Positions 27,486 to 36,332 are shown, counted from the stretch's first letter. The stretch is 46,488 bases of DNA from an uncultured Oscillospiraceae bacterium (GCA_949878425.1 CATLAL010000006.1:65075-111562), one strand, 5' to 3'. Notes: generated from the letters alone by a model not told the origin. A program made the numbers and translations.

Positions 27486-29259
27486 CCTGCTTTCCTCCAT
27501 AGCCCTTTTTCTCTTTGGTTTTTTCCATCGCCGCCAGCAGGGGGTCCTGCACGCCCCGACGCCTGGCGGCCCGCTCCTGAATCACGCGTATGTAGTCCGC
27601 CAGCGCCCGCTCCGCGTTTGCCATAGACGCCGGCTGGTGGATCACTGTGGTAAGGTGGCCCATCTCCTCCGCCGTGCAGCTCTCGGCCAGAGCCGCCAGG
27701 GACAGCGTCCGGCCGGCCCTCCGGGCCTCCAGCAGCTGGCCGTAGACCCGGCCCAGCAGCGGCGAGCTGAAATCCTCCCGGTCCAGGCCAGCGCAGCGGT
27801 CCGCCAGGGAGGCGTCCAGCAGCAGCAGACGGACCACCCCCTCCTCCGCCATAGCGGAGCGCATATCGTCGTAGCGGATGGTCCGGCCCTTGGGCTGGCG
27901 CAGAGCGCCGACGCTCAGAGCCTCCTTCTGGAGCTCCCGGCGCTCCTGGCCCCGCCGCTTGCCCCGGGCCCGTTTGACCTCCAGCAGCATGGCCTCCCGG
28001 GAGATGCCGGAGCGCTCCGCCGCCCGGCCGGCGTAGACCTCCCGCTCCACGGGGCTGGCCACGGCGGCGATGAGGCGGCTGACCTCTCCGGCGTAGGCGA
28101 TCTTCGCCTCCCCGTCGGAGAGGTCGTACTTGGCGGCCACAGCCTCCATGCGGTAGTCCATCTGGCTCTCACTGCCGCTGAGCACCGCCTCAAAGGCCTC
28201 CGGTCCGTTGAATTTAATGAAGTCGTCCACGTCCTGCTTGACGTACTCCCCGTCCGCCAGGCGGCGGGGGAGCTGGAGCACCCGGACGGTGAACTCGCTG
28301 TCTCGGAGCAGCTCGATGTTCTTCTCCGTGGCCAGCCGGCCGGCGGCGTCGTTGTCGTAACAGAGCACCAGCTCCTTGGTGTACCGGGACAGGAGCCTGG
28401 TCTGCTCCACGGTAAGAGCCGTACCCATGGAGGCCACGGCGTTGTCGAACCCCGCCTGGTGGAGGGTGATGACGTCGATATTGCCCTCGCAGAGGATAAA
28501 GTTAGGCCGCTTGGTCTTTTTGGCCAGATTGATGCCGTAGAGGTTGCGGCGCTTGCTGTAGACCACGGTCTCCGTTGTGTTCATATACTTGGGCTCGCTC
28601 TTGTCCAGCACCCGGCCGCCGAAGGCCACCACATCCCCCCGTACGTTGATGACGGGGAACATCAGCCGGCCGCGGAACTTATCGTATAGCCGGCCCTGCT
28701 GGGAGCGCACCACCAGCCCCGCGGCCAGCAGCTCCGCCTTGGTATACCCCTTCTCCTGCATGGCGGTCATGAGACCTGTCCAGCCGTCCAGGGAGGCCCC
28801 CAGGCCGAAGTTCATCGCCGTCTTGCGGCTGATGCGGCGCTGGGCCAGATACGCGTTCACCGCCGCTCCCTCCGGCCGGGAGAGGTTTTCGTAGAACCAC
28901 CGGGCCGCGTCCCGGTTCAGGGTCAGAATCCGCTGCCGCCGTTTCCCCTCCTCCCGGCTGGCCGAGTCCTCGGGCACGTCCATGTTGGCCCGCTTGGCCA
29001 GAAACCGCACCGCGTCGGGGAAGCTGAGATTTTCGATCTCCATGATGAAGTTGATGACCCCGCCGCCGTGCCGGCAGCCGAAGCAGTGGTAGATCTGCTT
29101 GTCCGGCGCCACGGAGAAGGAGCCGGTTTTTTCGTTGTGGAAGGGACACAGCCCGAAGTAGCTGCTGCCCTTCCGGGTCAGGGAGACATAGGAGGACACC
29201 ACGTCCACAATGTCGCTGCGGCTGATGAGCTCGTCCAAAAACTGCTGGGGAAAGGCCAC
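27478..29259 (-). CDS. dnaG: DNA primase
   Basis: 593-residue primase. N-terminal CHC2 zinc finger ([17 protein letters not shown] then HCFGC), a TOPRIM domain with EGNIDVI (catalytic glutamate) and YDNDAAG (metal aspartates), and a C-terminal helical DnaB-binding domain (about 430-593). The start is read as GTG 29259 ([14 protein letters not shown]), matching the family's first residues, with GGAGG about 11 nt upstream; a GTG four codons earlier (29271) overlaps that ribosome binding site and is less likely. Confidence 0.95.
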
Positions 29260-29315
29260 CGGTCCCCTCACCTCCCTGGATTAAGCGCCTATCCCGATTT
29301 TAAACCGGACAAGGC

Positions 29316-29354
29316 GGTTTTTCGCAGGCGGACTGCCGCCCGGCAGGAAAAACC
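29316..29354 (-). promoter_or_regulatory. Structured leader hairpin upstream of dnaG
   Basis: GGTTTTTC and GAAAAACC close a 39-nt structure with an inner GGCGG/CCGCC stem, about 57 nt before the dnaG start. Nothing T-rich follows directly on the minus strand. No convincing -35/-10 pair for dnaG-rpoD was found; the rest of 29260-29591 is A/T-rich spacer holding the promoter of the divergent plus-strand gene. Confidence 0.4.
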
Positions 29355-29551
29355 AACGATGTATGGCTGGAACCATGCAGGCAGGACGCGTGTGGATCCT
29401 TTTGGGATGGGCTCCAAAAATCGTCCTATACCAGTATACAACGAAAAGAGCGAAAATCCTCCCTCTCAAGCAAAATTTTTTCATAAAATTTTTATTCCAA
29501 ACAGAAAAATGAAAAAAAGTGGCGTAAATGCTGGATTTTAGCCCCGCTGGC

Positions 29552-29560
29552 TGATATAAT
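29552..29560 (+). promoter_or_regulatory. Extended -10 promoter of the sfp-peptidase pair
   Basis: TGATATAAT (TGn plus TATAAT) lies 32 nt before the ATG of the phosphopantetheinyl transferase. The -35 at 17 bp (TGGATT) is poor, which fits an extended -10 promoter. Confidence 0.6.
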
Positions 29561-29591
29561 GGGTCCATCAACCGATATGGGAGGCTGAAAA

Positions 29592-30086
29592 ATGGATCTC
29601 GTGGTCTACGGCGGGCTGTGCCGGGCGGGGGCGGAGCGAAAGCTGGCCTACCGCCTGCTGGCCCTGGCGCTGGAGCGGGAGGCCGGGCTGGGGGAGCTGC
29701 CGGCCATAGAGCGGGAGGCCGGCGGCAAACCCTTCTTCCCCGGTTTTCCGCAGCTCCAGTTCAACCTGAGCCACAGCCGGGGGGCTGCGGTCTGCGCCCT
29801 CCACCACCTGCCCGTGGGGGTGGACGTGGAGCGGCTGCGCCAGCCGCCCAGGCGTCTGGCGGGGGATCTGGAGGCGGAGGCCTTCTTCCGCCTGTGGACC
29901 GCCAAGGAGGCCACGGTAAAGCGGACGGGCCAGGGCATCGCCGCCCTGCTGGAGCTTCGGGAGCCGGACGGGCGCTGCCGGCTCCTGGAGGGGTTTCTGC
30001 CCGGATGGGTCGTCACCGTCTGCCCTACGGAGCCGGGCCCGGTCCGGACGGTGCGCATGGATGAATCAGATGAATCAATTATATGA
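29592..30086 (+). CDS. 4'-Phosphopantetheinyl transferase, short Sfp-type
   Basis: 164 residues. Transfers phosphopantetheine from CoA to carrier proteins. Family motifs are present: GKPFFP, FNLSHS, VGVDVER (metal aspartate and glutamate) and LWTAKEATVKRTGQG (catalytic W-x-K-E-x-x-x-K). The spacer between VGVDVER and WTAKEA is only about 22 residues, and the whole protein is some 40-60 residues shorter than typical Sfp enzymes, so this may be a minimal version. GGGAGG precedes ATG 29592. Its carrier protein is not in the window; no polyketide or peptide synthetase genes are seen. The housekeeping AcpS was not seen either, so it could serve primary metabolism. Confidence 0.85.
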   Translation: MDLVVYGGLCRAGAERKLAYRLLALALEREAGLGELPAIEREAGGKPFFPGFPQLQFNLSHSRGAAVCALHHLPVGVDVERLRQPPRRLAGDLEAEAFFRLWTAKEATVKRTGQGIAALLELREPDGRCRLLEGFLPGWVVTVCPTEPGPVRTVRMDESDESII

Positions 30087-30101
30087 GAGGAGAGAGAAAC
30101 C

Positions 30102-31214
30102 ATGACTGTAGACAAAAGCCGGCTGCTGGCCCTCTTTGAGCGGCTGGTGTCCATTGACAGCCCCTCCTTCGGGGAGCGGGAGATGTGCGATTTTATCAAG
30201 GAGCGGCTGGCAAGGCTGGGTCTTACGGCCCGGGAGGACAGCGCCGCCGAAAAGCTGGGGGGGACCAGCGGCAACCTCTACTGCTATGTGGAGGGGGAGC
30301 TGGAGAAGCCGCCCCTGCTCTTCAGCGGCCACATGGACACCGTGGAGCCAGCCCGGGGGAAAAAGCTGGTTCGGGGGCCGGGGGGCCTCCTCACCTCCGC
30401 CGGGGACACGGTTCTGGGCGCGGACGATCTGGCGGGCGTGGCCGCCATTCTGGAGGCCCTGGAGACCCTGCTGGCCTCCGGAGAGCCCCACCGGCCTTTG
30501 GAGCTGCTCTTCTCCGCGGCGGAGGAGCCCTACTGCGTGGGGGTACTCCAGTACGACTTCTCCTCCCTGAAATCCAGGGAGGCCTACGTCTTTGACCTGA
30601 CGGGCCCCGTGGGCGGCGCGGCCTATCAGGCCCCCACCATTCTCTCCTTCACGGCGGTATTCTCCGGCCGGGCCGCCCACGCCGGCTTCTCGCCGGAGGA
30701 GGGCGTCCACGCCATCCAGGCCGCGGCCCGGGCCATCGCGCAAATTCCCTGCGGCCGCGTGGGCGAGGCCACGGTGAACATCGCCACCATCTCCGGCGGC
30801 ACGGCCAGCAACATCGTGCCGGACAGGTGCTCCTTTACGGGGGAGATCCGCAGCTTCTCCGACGGGGAGGCCCGCCGGCTGCTGGAGGAGATGAGGGAGA
30901 CCATGGAGCGGGCGGCGGCGGAGAACGGCGCGTCGGTGCGCTTGGAGAGCGTGTCGGAGTGCACCGCCTACTGTACGGACCGCTCCCATCCGGTGGTGAA
31001 GCGCTTTGAGGACGCCTGCGGCGCTCTGGGGCTTCCGGTGCGCCTGTGCCAGACCTTCGGCGGCAGCGACAACAACCACTTTGCCACCCATGGCATCACC
31101 GGCATCGTGGTGGCCAATGCCATGAACAACTGCCACTCCTGCGGGGAGTACACCAGCGAGGAGGAGCTGGAGCGGGCCGCCAATCTGGCCCTCCGGCTGA
31201 TGACGGCGGAGTGA
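30102..31214 (+). CDS. M20/M25/M40 family metallopeptidase, peptidase T-like
   Basis: 370-residue cytosolic di-zinc peptidase, most like the PepT-like subgroup. Zinc ligands and catalytic residues: SGHMDTV (H and D), GADDLAGVAAIL (bridging aspartate), SAAEEPYCVG (catalytic and zinc glutamates), DLTGPVGG, and a late histidine in NNCHSCGEY. A dimerisation domain lies around residues 175-285 (SGRAAHAGFSPEEG). GAGAGGAG precedes ATG 30102, 15 nt after the transferase stop; the two are likely one transcript. Probably a tripeptidase or aminopeptidase; the exact substrate is open. Confidence 0.9.
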   Translation: MTVDKSRLLALFERLVSIDSPSFGEREMCDFIKERLARLGLTAREDSAAEKLGGTSGNLYCYVEGELEKPPLLFSGHMDTVEPARGKKLVRGPGGLLTSAGDTVLGADDLAGVAAILEALETLLASGEPHRPLELLFSAAEEPYCVGVLQYDFSSLKSREAYVFDLTGPVGGAAYQAPTILSFTAVFSGRAAHAGFSPEEGVHAIQAAARAIAQIPCGRVGEATVNIATISGGTASNIVPDRCSFTGEIRSFSDGEARRLLEEMRETMERAAAENGASVRLESVSECTAYCTDRSHPVVKRFEDACGALGLPVRLCQTFGGSDNNHFATHGITGIVVANAMNNCHSCGEYTSEEELERAANLALRLMTAE

Positions 31215-31215
31215 C

Positions 31216-31264
31216 AAAAACGGAGGTCCCAGCTCTTTTCTGAGCCGGGGCCTCCGCCCTTTTC
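31216..31264. terminator. Bidirectional intrinsic terminator
   Basis: GGAGGTCCCAGCTC (31222-31235), a TTTTCT loop, and the complementary arm to 31255 (one wobble, one mismatch). Plus-strand exit is CCCTTTT; minus-strand exit is CGTTTTTG. It serves the peptidase gene from the left and the small membrane gene from the right. Confidence 0.85.
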
Positions 31265-31463
31265 ACCGATTGCCGCCTCTCGCCTTCCGAACGCTGGTAA
31301 ACGCCAGTACAGGGAGCGCCAGCAGATCCAGCGCTCCAAGCGCCCGGACCGCCCCGTCCGGCAGCGGCGCGCCGGTCAGGCGGGCTGCCGCCAAAATCGC
31401 GGCCGAAAAGCCGACCGCAATCAGGCTGGCTCCCCACGCCCGGTCCACCTTTTTCGTGTCCAT
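31263..31463 (-). CDS. Small membrane protein, unknown
   Basis: 66 residues with two hydrophobic stretches (about 10-27 and 40-56) and a basic tail; not recognised. GGAGAGAAGGTGGGG stands before ATG 31463. It is the last gene of the PadR/DUF2812 operon, 18 nt after the DUF2812 stop, and its stop codon touches the terminator. Confidence 0.6.
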   Translation of the reverse strand: MDTKKVDRAWGASLIAVGFSAAILAAARLTGAPLPDGAVRALGALDLLALPVLAFTSVRKARGGNR

Positions 31464-31481
31464 TGCCCCACCTTCTCTCCG

Positions 31482-32006
31482 CTACTGCCGCCGCTCCAGC
31501 TCCTTCATTCTCCGGGAGCACCGCCAGACCGCCCGCAGCAGTACGGCAATTATCACAATGTAAAACCCCACCAGTCCCCGGGCAAAAACGTCCTCCGGAA
31601 ACTGGAACAGTATGTCCCACCCGCTGGCGGAGCACAGGGACACAATTCCTAGAACCCAAGCGAACATCCTGCGGATGCGGCGATACAGATCGATTTGGGA
31701 GTCAACGTCTGAATAGACCTCAAAGGGTCCCTCCTCCGCCCGCCTGCGCAGATATACCCAGCGGCCCCACCGCTGGAGGATCTCCACACCGGCCTCGTCC
31801 ATGAAAATCACATAGTCCTCGTAGTTGTCGGCAAAGATGCCTCTTCCCGGCAGAAGGTCAATCTGATAGCTGTACTCCCCCGGCTGGCAAGGGACAAAGG
31901 TGACCAGCCCCATAAAAAAGCCGACCATGGCCCAACCCTGCTGGCAGTAGTCGTTGAGCCACTGCTGCTCCTCGTCCTTGTCAAAGGTGAATTTCCACCG
32001 AATCAT
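31482..32006 (-). CDS. DUF2812 domain membrane protein
   Basis: 174 residues. The soluble N-terminal part has the DUF2812 pattern (EEQQWLNDYCQQGWAMVGFF, EYSYQIDLL, a tryptophan-rich GRWVYLRRRA and PFEVYSDVDSQIDLYRRI), followed by two membrane helices (about 112-130 and 143-160). This family is very often encoded directly after a PadR regulator, as here, where its ATG overlaps the padR stop by 4 nt. Its function is not established; a role in envelope stress or signal sensing for the regulator is a guess from context. Confidence 0.85.
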   Translation of the reverse strand: MIRWKFTFDKDEEQQWLNDYCQQGWAMVGFFMGLVTFVPCQPGEYSYQIDLLPGRGIFADNYEDYVIFMDEAGVEILQRWGRWVYLRRRAEEGPFEVYSDVDSQIDLYRRIRRMFAWVLGIVSLCSASGWDILFQFPEDVFARGLVGFYIVIIAVLLRAVWRCSRRMKELERRQ

Positions 32007-32320
32007 GTCTCTTCCTCCATCTTTTTGCCATTGGACACCAGCTCCCGCAGCCGCCGCAGCTCCCCGGCAAAAACCTCCCGGCCCGCCTCTGTAATCAGGT
32101 ACTCCTTCTTACGGCGGGAGCCCGCCTCCGCGCTGTAGAGGACAATCCACCCCTTTTCCAGCAGGGAGTTGATGGCCCCGTACAGCGTCCCCGGCCCCAG
32201 GTTTACCCGTCCGCCGGTCAGAGCCGCCACCTCCTGGATGATCCCGTATCCATGGACCGGCTTCCGGGCGGCCAGCAGGATATAGAACAGGGCCTCGGTC
32301 AGCGGCTGTCCTCTATCCAC
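32003..32320 (-). CDS. PadR family transcriptional regulator
   Basis: 105-residue winged-helix repressor of the short PadR-s2 type: LTEALFYILLAARKPVHGYGIIQEV, the recognition region GTLYGAINSLLEKGWI and the wing KKEYLITEAGREVF are typical. The start is GTG 32320, overlapping the upstream stop by 8 nt (GTGGATAG) with AGGTGGAAG before it; no ATG fits. A palindrome with ATATCG/CGATAT half-sites lies over the operon's transcription start (32661-32686), so autoregulation is likely. Confidence 0.92.
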   Translation of the reverse strand: MDRGQPLTEALFYILLAARKPVHGYGIIQEVAALTGGRVNLGPGTLYGAINSLLEKGWIVLYSAEAGSRRKKEYLITEAGREVFAGELRRLRELVSNGKKMEEET

Positions 32321-32516
32321 GGCGCTTCCACCTGCGCAGCCTCGCCAGACGCTCCTCCGGCACAAAGCCCATCACCACACAGGTCAGGCTGAGTCCCAGA
32401 ACCAGCCCCATCAGAAAGTCCGGCAGGCCGGGAGCCACGTGCTTTGCGGCCAGATAGGCCGCGCCCGTCAATCCGCCGGCGGCGGCAAGAAAACGCCTCC
32501 TCTTCTCCTCGGACAT
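32313..32516 (-). CDS. Small membrane protein leading the PadR operon, unknown
   Basis: 67 residues: a basic N-terminus (SEEKRRRF), hydrophobic stretches at about 11-26 and 33-50, and a basic tail. Not recognised. First gene after the promoter at 32688-32716, translationally linked to padR by an 8-nt overlap. The four-gene layout (small membrane protein, PadR, DUF2812, small membrane protein) suggests a self-contained membrane-sensing or stress unit. Confidence 0.6.
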   Translation of the reverse strand: MSEEKRRRFLAAAGGLTGAAYLAAKHVAPGLPDFLMGLVLGLSLTCVVMGFVPEERLARLRRWKRRG

Positions 32517-32569
32517 AGAACAGCCCCCAATCTATCGCATTTTACAGCAATCAACGGAATTTGTAACAT

Positions 32570-32602
32570 CGTGTAAGGGCGAGCGATGCTCGCCCTTACA
32601 CG
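32570..32602. repeat. Palindromic repeat in the leader of the PadR operon
   Basis: CGTGTAAGGGCGAGC (32570-32584), GAT, and its exact complement (32588-32602): a 15-bp stem with a 3-nt loop, with no T-run. It looks like a repetitive extragenic palindrome rather than a terminator; it lies between promoter and first gene. Only one copy is in this window. Confidence 0.55.
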
Positions 32603-32660
32603 GGAATGGCATTTATTTTGAAACTTGCTATAGATAGTGCGTCCGAACCGAAAGCTCGGA

Positions 32661-32686
32661 AACAATATATCGTCTATCGATATGTT
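32661..32686. promoter_or_regulatory. Probable PadR operator
   Basis: AACAATATATCG (32661-32672), TCTAT, CGATATGTT (32678-32686): inverted half-sites ATATCG/CGATAT with 5-bp spacing and AAC/GTT edges. It covers the predicted start of transcription (near 32681), where a bound repressor would block initiation. Confidence 0.6.
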
Positions 32687-32687
32687 T

Positions 32688-32716
32688 ATGGTATCACACT
32701 CCTACCCGTCTGTCAA
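32688..32716 (-). promoter_or_regulatory. Promoter of the PadR operon
   Basis: On the minus strand TTGACA (32711-32716), a 17-bp spacer ending in TGA, and TACCAT (32688-32693): perfect -35 and an extended -10. It drives the run 32516 to 31263 with a leader of about 165 nt. Confidence 0.72.
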
Positions 32717-32765
32717 GGCAAAATTTGATCCGGCTGCTCTGATCCCTTTCCTTTTCAAGTCGAGC

Positions 32766-32804
32766 CGCGGGGCGGGAAGCAGTCAGTGCGCTCCCCGCCC
32801 CGCG
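32766..32804 (-). terminator. GC hairpin after dnaE, probable terminator
   Basis: A 15-bp stem (CGCGGGGCGGGAAGC at 32766-32780 against 32790-32804, one wobble) with a 9-nt loop, 11 bp past the dnaE stop. No T-run on the minus strand, so termination efficiency is uncertain. Confidence 0.5.
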
Positions 32805-32815
32805 AAACAGGCTCT

Positions 32816-35800
32816 TTATCTCACTACTACATTCTCCTGTCCCAAGGCCTCCACCAGCTCCTCCACCAGGGAGCTGCCCAGCAGGCAGACGGTTCCCATC
32901 CGCCTGCCGGTGTCGGTAAAGACCAGCCTGGCGGGGGTGCTGCCGGGAAACATAGCGATCACTCGGTTGATATGGGCGAACACCGGGTCAGACTGCGAGG
33001 TGAGCCGGAGGTAGAGGGTCTCCCCCTCCAGCACCCGGACGCCGGCGGGACCCGCCGCAGGGGGCGGCACGCCGTCCTTGCGCAGGGGGTAGATCCCGTC
33101 GCACATGATCTGGGGCGGCTTCTCGTCCCGGACCGAGAGCCTGCCCCGCACCAGCACCGCGCTGCCCTCGGAGAGCTGGCGGCCAAAGCGCTCCAAGGTC
33201 TTGCTGAAGCAGAGGAGCTCAATGGAGGCCGCGTCGTCCTCAATGGTGGCATAGGCCATCAGGGTGTTGCTGCGGGTGGTCCGGGTGCGGTAGGCGGTAA
33301 CGATGCCCGCCGCCGCGATCTGCTGGCCGTCCCGGTAGAGGGTGGGCCCCCCCTCCTGGGCGAAGTCGGCGTTGATGGAGGCGATGTGGACCGCTCCGGC
33401 GGCCTTGGCGGCCTCCCGGTAGGCGTTCATGGGGTGGCCGGAGAGGTAGAGGCCCGTCACCTCCCGCTCCTGGCGCATCCGCTCCTCCAGAGTGAACTCC
33501 GCTAGATTGGGCAGCTCCAGGGACTGGGACTTCGGCTTGCCGGCGGCGGCAGCCGCCATGCCGAAAAAGTCCAGCTGCCCCTCCACATTCTGCCGCCTGC
33601 TCCCGCCGATGGAGTCCAGCAGCTTGTCGTGGACCGCCACCAGCTGGCTGCGCCGGTGGCCGAAGCAGTCAAAGGCCCCGGCCCGGATGAGGTTCTCCAC
33701 CGCCCGCTTGTTCACCTCGCTGCCGTACATCCGCTCGCAGAAGTCCAGGAAGCCGGCAAAGGGGCCGTTTTCCGACCGCTCCCGCACCATGCTCTGGATA
33801 AAGCCCCGGCCAATGTTCTTGATGGCCACCAGGCCGAAGCGGATGCCCTCCCCCTCCACGGTAAAGCTGTCGTAGGAGCGGTTGATGTCCGGCGGCAGCA
33901 GGGGGATGCCCATGTCCCGGCACTCGCCGATATAGTCGGCCACCTTCTCCGTCCAGCCGAGCACGCTGGTCAGCAGCGCCGCCATGTACTCCTTGGGGTA
34001 GTGGAGCTTGAACCAGGCGGTCTGGTAGGCCACCACGGCGTAGCAAACCGCGTGGGCCTTGTTGAACGCGTACTCGGCAAAAGCGTCGATCTCCTCATAG
34101 ATGGCCTTGGCCGTGTCCTCCGGAATGCCGTTTGCCACGCATCCGGCTATCTTTCGTTCCGGATCTCCGTAGATAAAGGACTGCCGCTCCCGCTCGATCT
34201 CCTTGCGTTTCTTCTTGCTCATGGCCCGGCGGACCATGTCCGCCTGTCCCAGGGAGTACCCCGCCAACTGCTGGAAAATCTTCAGCACCTGCTCCTGGTA
34301 GACAATGCAGCCGTAGGTGATGGACAGGATCGGCTCCAGGGAGGGGTGCTTATAGGTCACCAGATTGGCGTCGTGCTTGCTGGCGATGAACCGGGGGATG
34401 GAGTCCATGGGGCCCGGGCGGTACAGGGCCACGATGGCGGTGAGGTCCTCGATGGACTGGGGCCGGAGCCCCACGCACACCCCGGTCATGCCGGTGGACT
34501 CCATCTGGAACACCCCGCTGGTTTTGCCCGCCGTGAGCATGTCGTAGACCGCCTGGTCGTCCTCCGGGATGTCCTCCAGGCGGAAGTCCGGCTGCCGCAC
34601 GCGGACCGTGGCCACGGCGTCCTCCAGGACGGTCAGGTTTCTTAGTCCCAAAAAGTCCATTTTCAGCAGCCCCAGCTCCTCCAGTGTCACCATGGAGTAC
34701 TGGCAGACCACCGTGTCGTCGTTCCGGGCCAGTGGGACGTAGGTGTAGACGGGATTTTTTGTGATGACCACGCCCGCGGCGTGGGTGGAGGCGTGGCGGG
34801 GCATGCCCTCCAGGGACTGGGCGGTGTCGATGAGCTGCTTGATCCGGGGCTCCCCGTCGTAGAGCTCCCTCAGCCCCTTGCTCAGGCGCAGAGCGTCGGC
34901 CAGGGTGATGTGGAGGTTGCCGGGCCCGCTGGGGACCTGCTTGGCCACCGCGTCCACCTCGGCGTAGGGCATGTTCATCACCCGGCCCACGTCCCGGATG
35001 ACGCCCCGGGCGGCCATGGTGCCGAAAGTGACGATCTGGGCCACCCGGTCCTGACCGTACTTCCGGCGGACGTACTCCACCACCTCGTCCCGGCGGGTGT
35101 CGCCGAAGTCCATGTCAATATCCGGCATGCTCACCCGCTCCGGGTTCAAAAACCGCTCAAAGTACAGCCCGTACTTCATGGGGTCCACGTTGGTGATGTC
35201 CAGGCAGTAGGAGACCATGGACCCGGCGGCGCTGCCCCGCCCCGGCCCCACGGGGATGCCCTGCCCCTTGGCGTAGCGGACAAAGTCGGAGACAATGAGA
35301 AAGTAGTCCGTAAACCCCATCTGCTCGATCATGTCCAGCTCGTAGTCCAGCTGAGCGTGGTACTCCGGATGCAGCCCCCGGTACTTGTCCGCAAACCCCT
35401 CCTCGCACAGCCGCCGGATGTAGCTCTGGGAGGTCTCCCCCTCCGGGACCCGAAACTCCGGCAGGTGGTACTTGCCGAAGGTGAACTCCAGATTGCACCG
35501 CTCCGCGATGCGCACCGTGTTGGCCAGGGCCTCGGGGTAGCGGCTGAAGAGGGTCTCCATCTCCTCCGTGGAGCGGACGTAGAAGTTGCGGGGCTCGTAG
35601 CGCATGCGCTTCTCGTCCTCCAGCAGCTTCCCGGTCTGGATGCACAGCAGCACGTCGTGGCTCTCCGCGTCCTCCGGGGCCAGGTAGTGGCAGTCGTTGG
35701 TGCACACCAGGGGAATGCCCGTCTCCTGGTGCATGCGCAGCAGGGCCTCGTTGACCTCCGCCTGGGCGCGGATGCCGTGGTCCTGGAGCTCCAGGTAGAA

Positions 35801-36313
35801 GTTCTCCTCTCCGAAGATGTCCCGCAGCTCCAGGGCGAAGGCCTTCGCCCCCTCGTAGCTTCCGTTTGCCAGCCGCTTGGGGATCTCCCCCGCCAGGCAG
35901 GCCGACAGGGCGACGAGCCCGCCGCTGTGGGCGCGCAGCAGCTCCATGTCGATCCTGGGCCGGATGTAGAACCCCTCCACAAAGGCCTTGCTGACCATGT
36001 AGCTGAGGTTCCGATACCCCTCCTCGTTCCGGCACAGCAGCACAAGGTGGCGGCTCTCCGCGTCCAGGTCGTGGACCTTGTCAAGGCGGGTCCGGTCCGG
36101 GGGCGTCATGTAGACCTCGCAGCCGATGATGGGCTTGACCCCCTCCTTTTTGCAGGCACGGTAGAAGTCGATGGCGCCGTACATGACGCCGTGGTCCGTC
36201 ACCGCTACTGCGCTCTGACCCAGCTCCCTGACCCGCTTGGCCAGCCCGTCAATGCGGCAGAAGCCGTCCAGCAGGCTGTACTCCGTGTGGACGTGCAGAT
36301 GTACAAAGGACAT
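32816..36313 (-). CDS. dnaE: DNA polymerase III alpha subunit (DnaE)
   Basis: 1165-residue replicative polymerase, lagging-strand/primer-extension type in Firmicutes, which also use PolC. N-terminal PHP domain starts FVHLHVHTEYSLLDG; the palm shows the catalytic aspartates in PDIDMDFGDTRRDEV; then the fingers, a helix-hairpin-helix region (AFDCFG context) and a C-terminal OB domain (VLVRGRLSVRDEK). The start is ATG 36313 (MSFVHLHVH) with CAAGGAGG upstream; an ATG eight codons earlier lies in a repeat. The gene closes the hprK-glk-murB-rapZ-yvcK-whiA run. pfkA and pyk, which often follow dnaE, are not here. Confidence 0.97.
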   Translation of the reverse strand: MSFVHLHVHTEYSLLDGFCRIDGLAKRVRELGQSAVAVTDHGVMYGAIDFYRACKKEGVKPIIGCEVYMTPPDRTRLDKVHDLDAESRHLVLLCRNEEGYRNLSYMVSKAFVEGFYIRPRIDMELLRAHSGGLVALSACLAGEIPKRLANGSYEGAKAFALELRDIFGEENFYLELQDHGIRAQAEVNEALLRMHQETGIPLVCTNDCHYLAPEDAESHDVLLCIQTGKLLEDEKRMRYEPRNFYVRSTEEMETLFSRYPEALANTVRIAERCNLEFTFGKYHLPEFRVPEGETSQSYIRRLCEEGFADKYRGLHPEYHAQLDYELDMIEQMGFTDYFLIVSDFVRYAKGQGIPVGPGRGSAAGSMVSYCLDITNVDPMKYGLYFERFLNPERVSMPDIDMDFGDTRRDEVVEYVRRKYGQDRVAQIVTFGTMAARGVIRDVGRVMNMPYAEVDAVAKQVPSGPGNLHITLADALRLSKGLRELYDGEPRIKQLIDTAQSLEGMPRHASTHAAGVVITKNPVYTYVPLARNDDTVVCQYSMVTLEELGLLKMDFLGLRNLTVLEDAVATVRVRQPDFRLEDIPEDDQAVYDMLTAGKTSGVFQMESTGMTGVCVGLRPQSIEDLTAIVALYRPGPMDSIPRFIASKHDANLVTYKHPSLEPILSITYGCIVYQEQVLKIFQQLAGYSLGQADMVRRAMSKKKRKEIERERQSFIYGDPERKIAGCVANGIPEDTAKAIYEEIDAFAEYAFNKAHAVCYAVVAYQTAWFKLHYPKEYMAALLTSVLGWTEKVADYIGECRDMGIPLLPPDINRSYDSFTVEGEGIRFGLVAIKNIGRGFIQSMVRERSENGPFAGFLDFCERMYGSEVNKRAVENLIRAGAFDCFGHRRSQLVAVHDKLLDSIGGSRRQNVEGQLDFFGMAAAAAGKPKSQSLELPNLAEFTLEERMRQEREVTGLYLSGHPMNAYREAAKAAGAVHIASINADFAQEGGPTLYRDGQQIAAAGIVTAYRTRTTRSNTLMAYATIEDDAASIELLCFSKTLERFGRQLSEGSAVLVRGRLSVRDEKPPQIMCDGIYPLRKDGVPPPAAGPAGVRVLEGETLYLRLTSQSDPVFAHINRVIAMFPGSTPARLVFTDTGRRMGTVCLLGSSLVEELVEALGQENVVVR

Positions 36314-36332
36314 ATCCGCCTCCTTGTGGTTG

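Noticed and set aside
29281..29571. 96-codon minus-strand frame before dnaG
   Set aside because: A/T-rich promoter spacer, no ribosome site, no family pattern.
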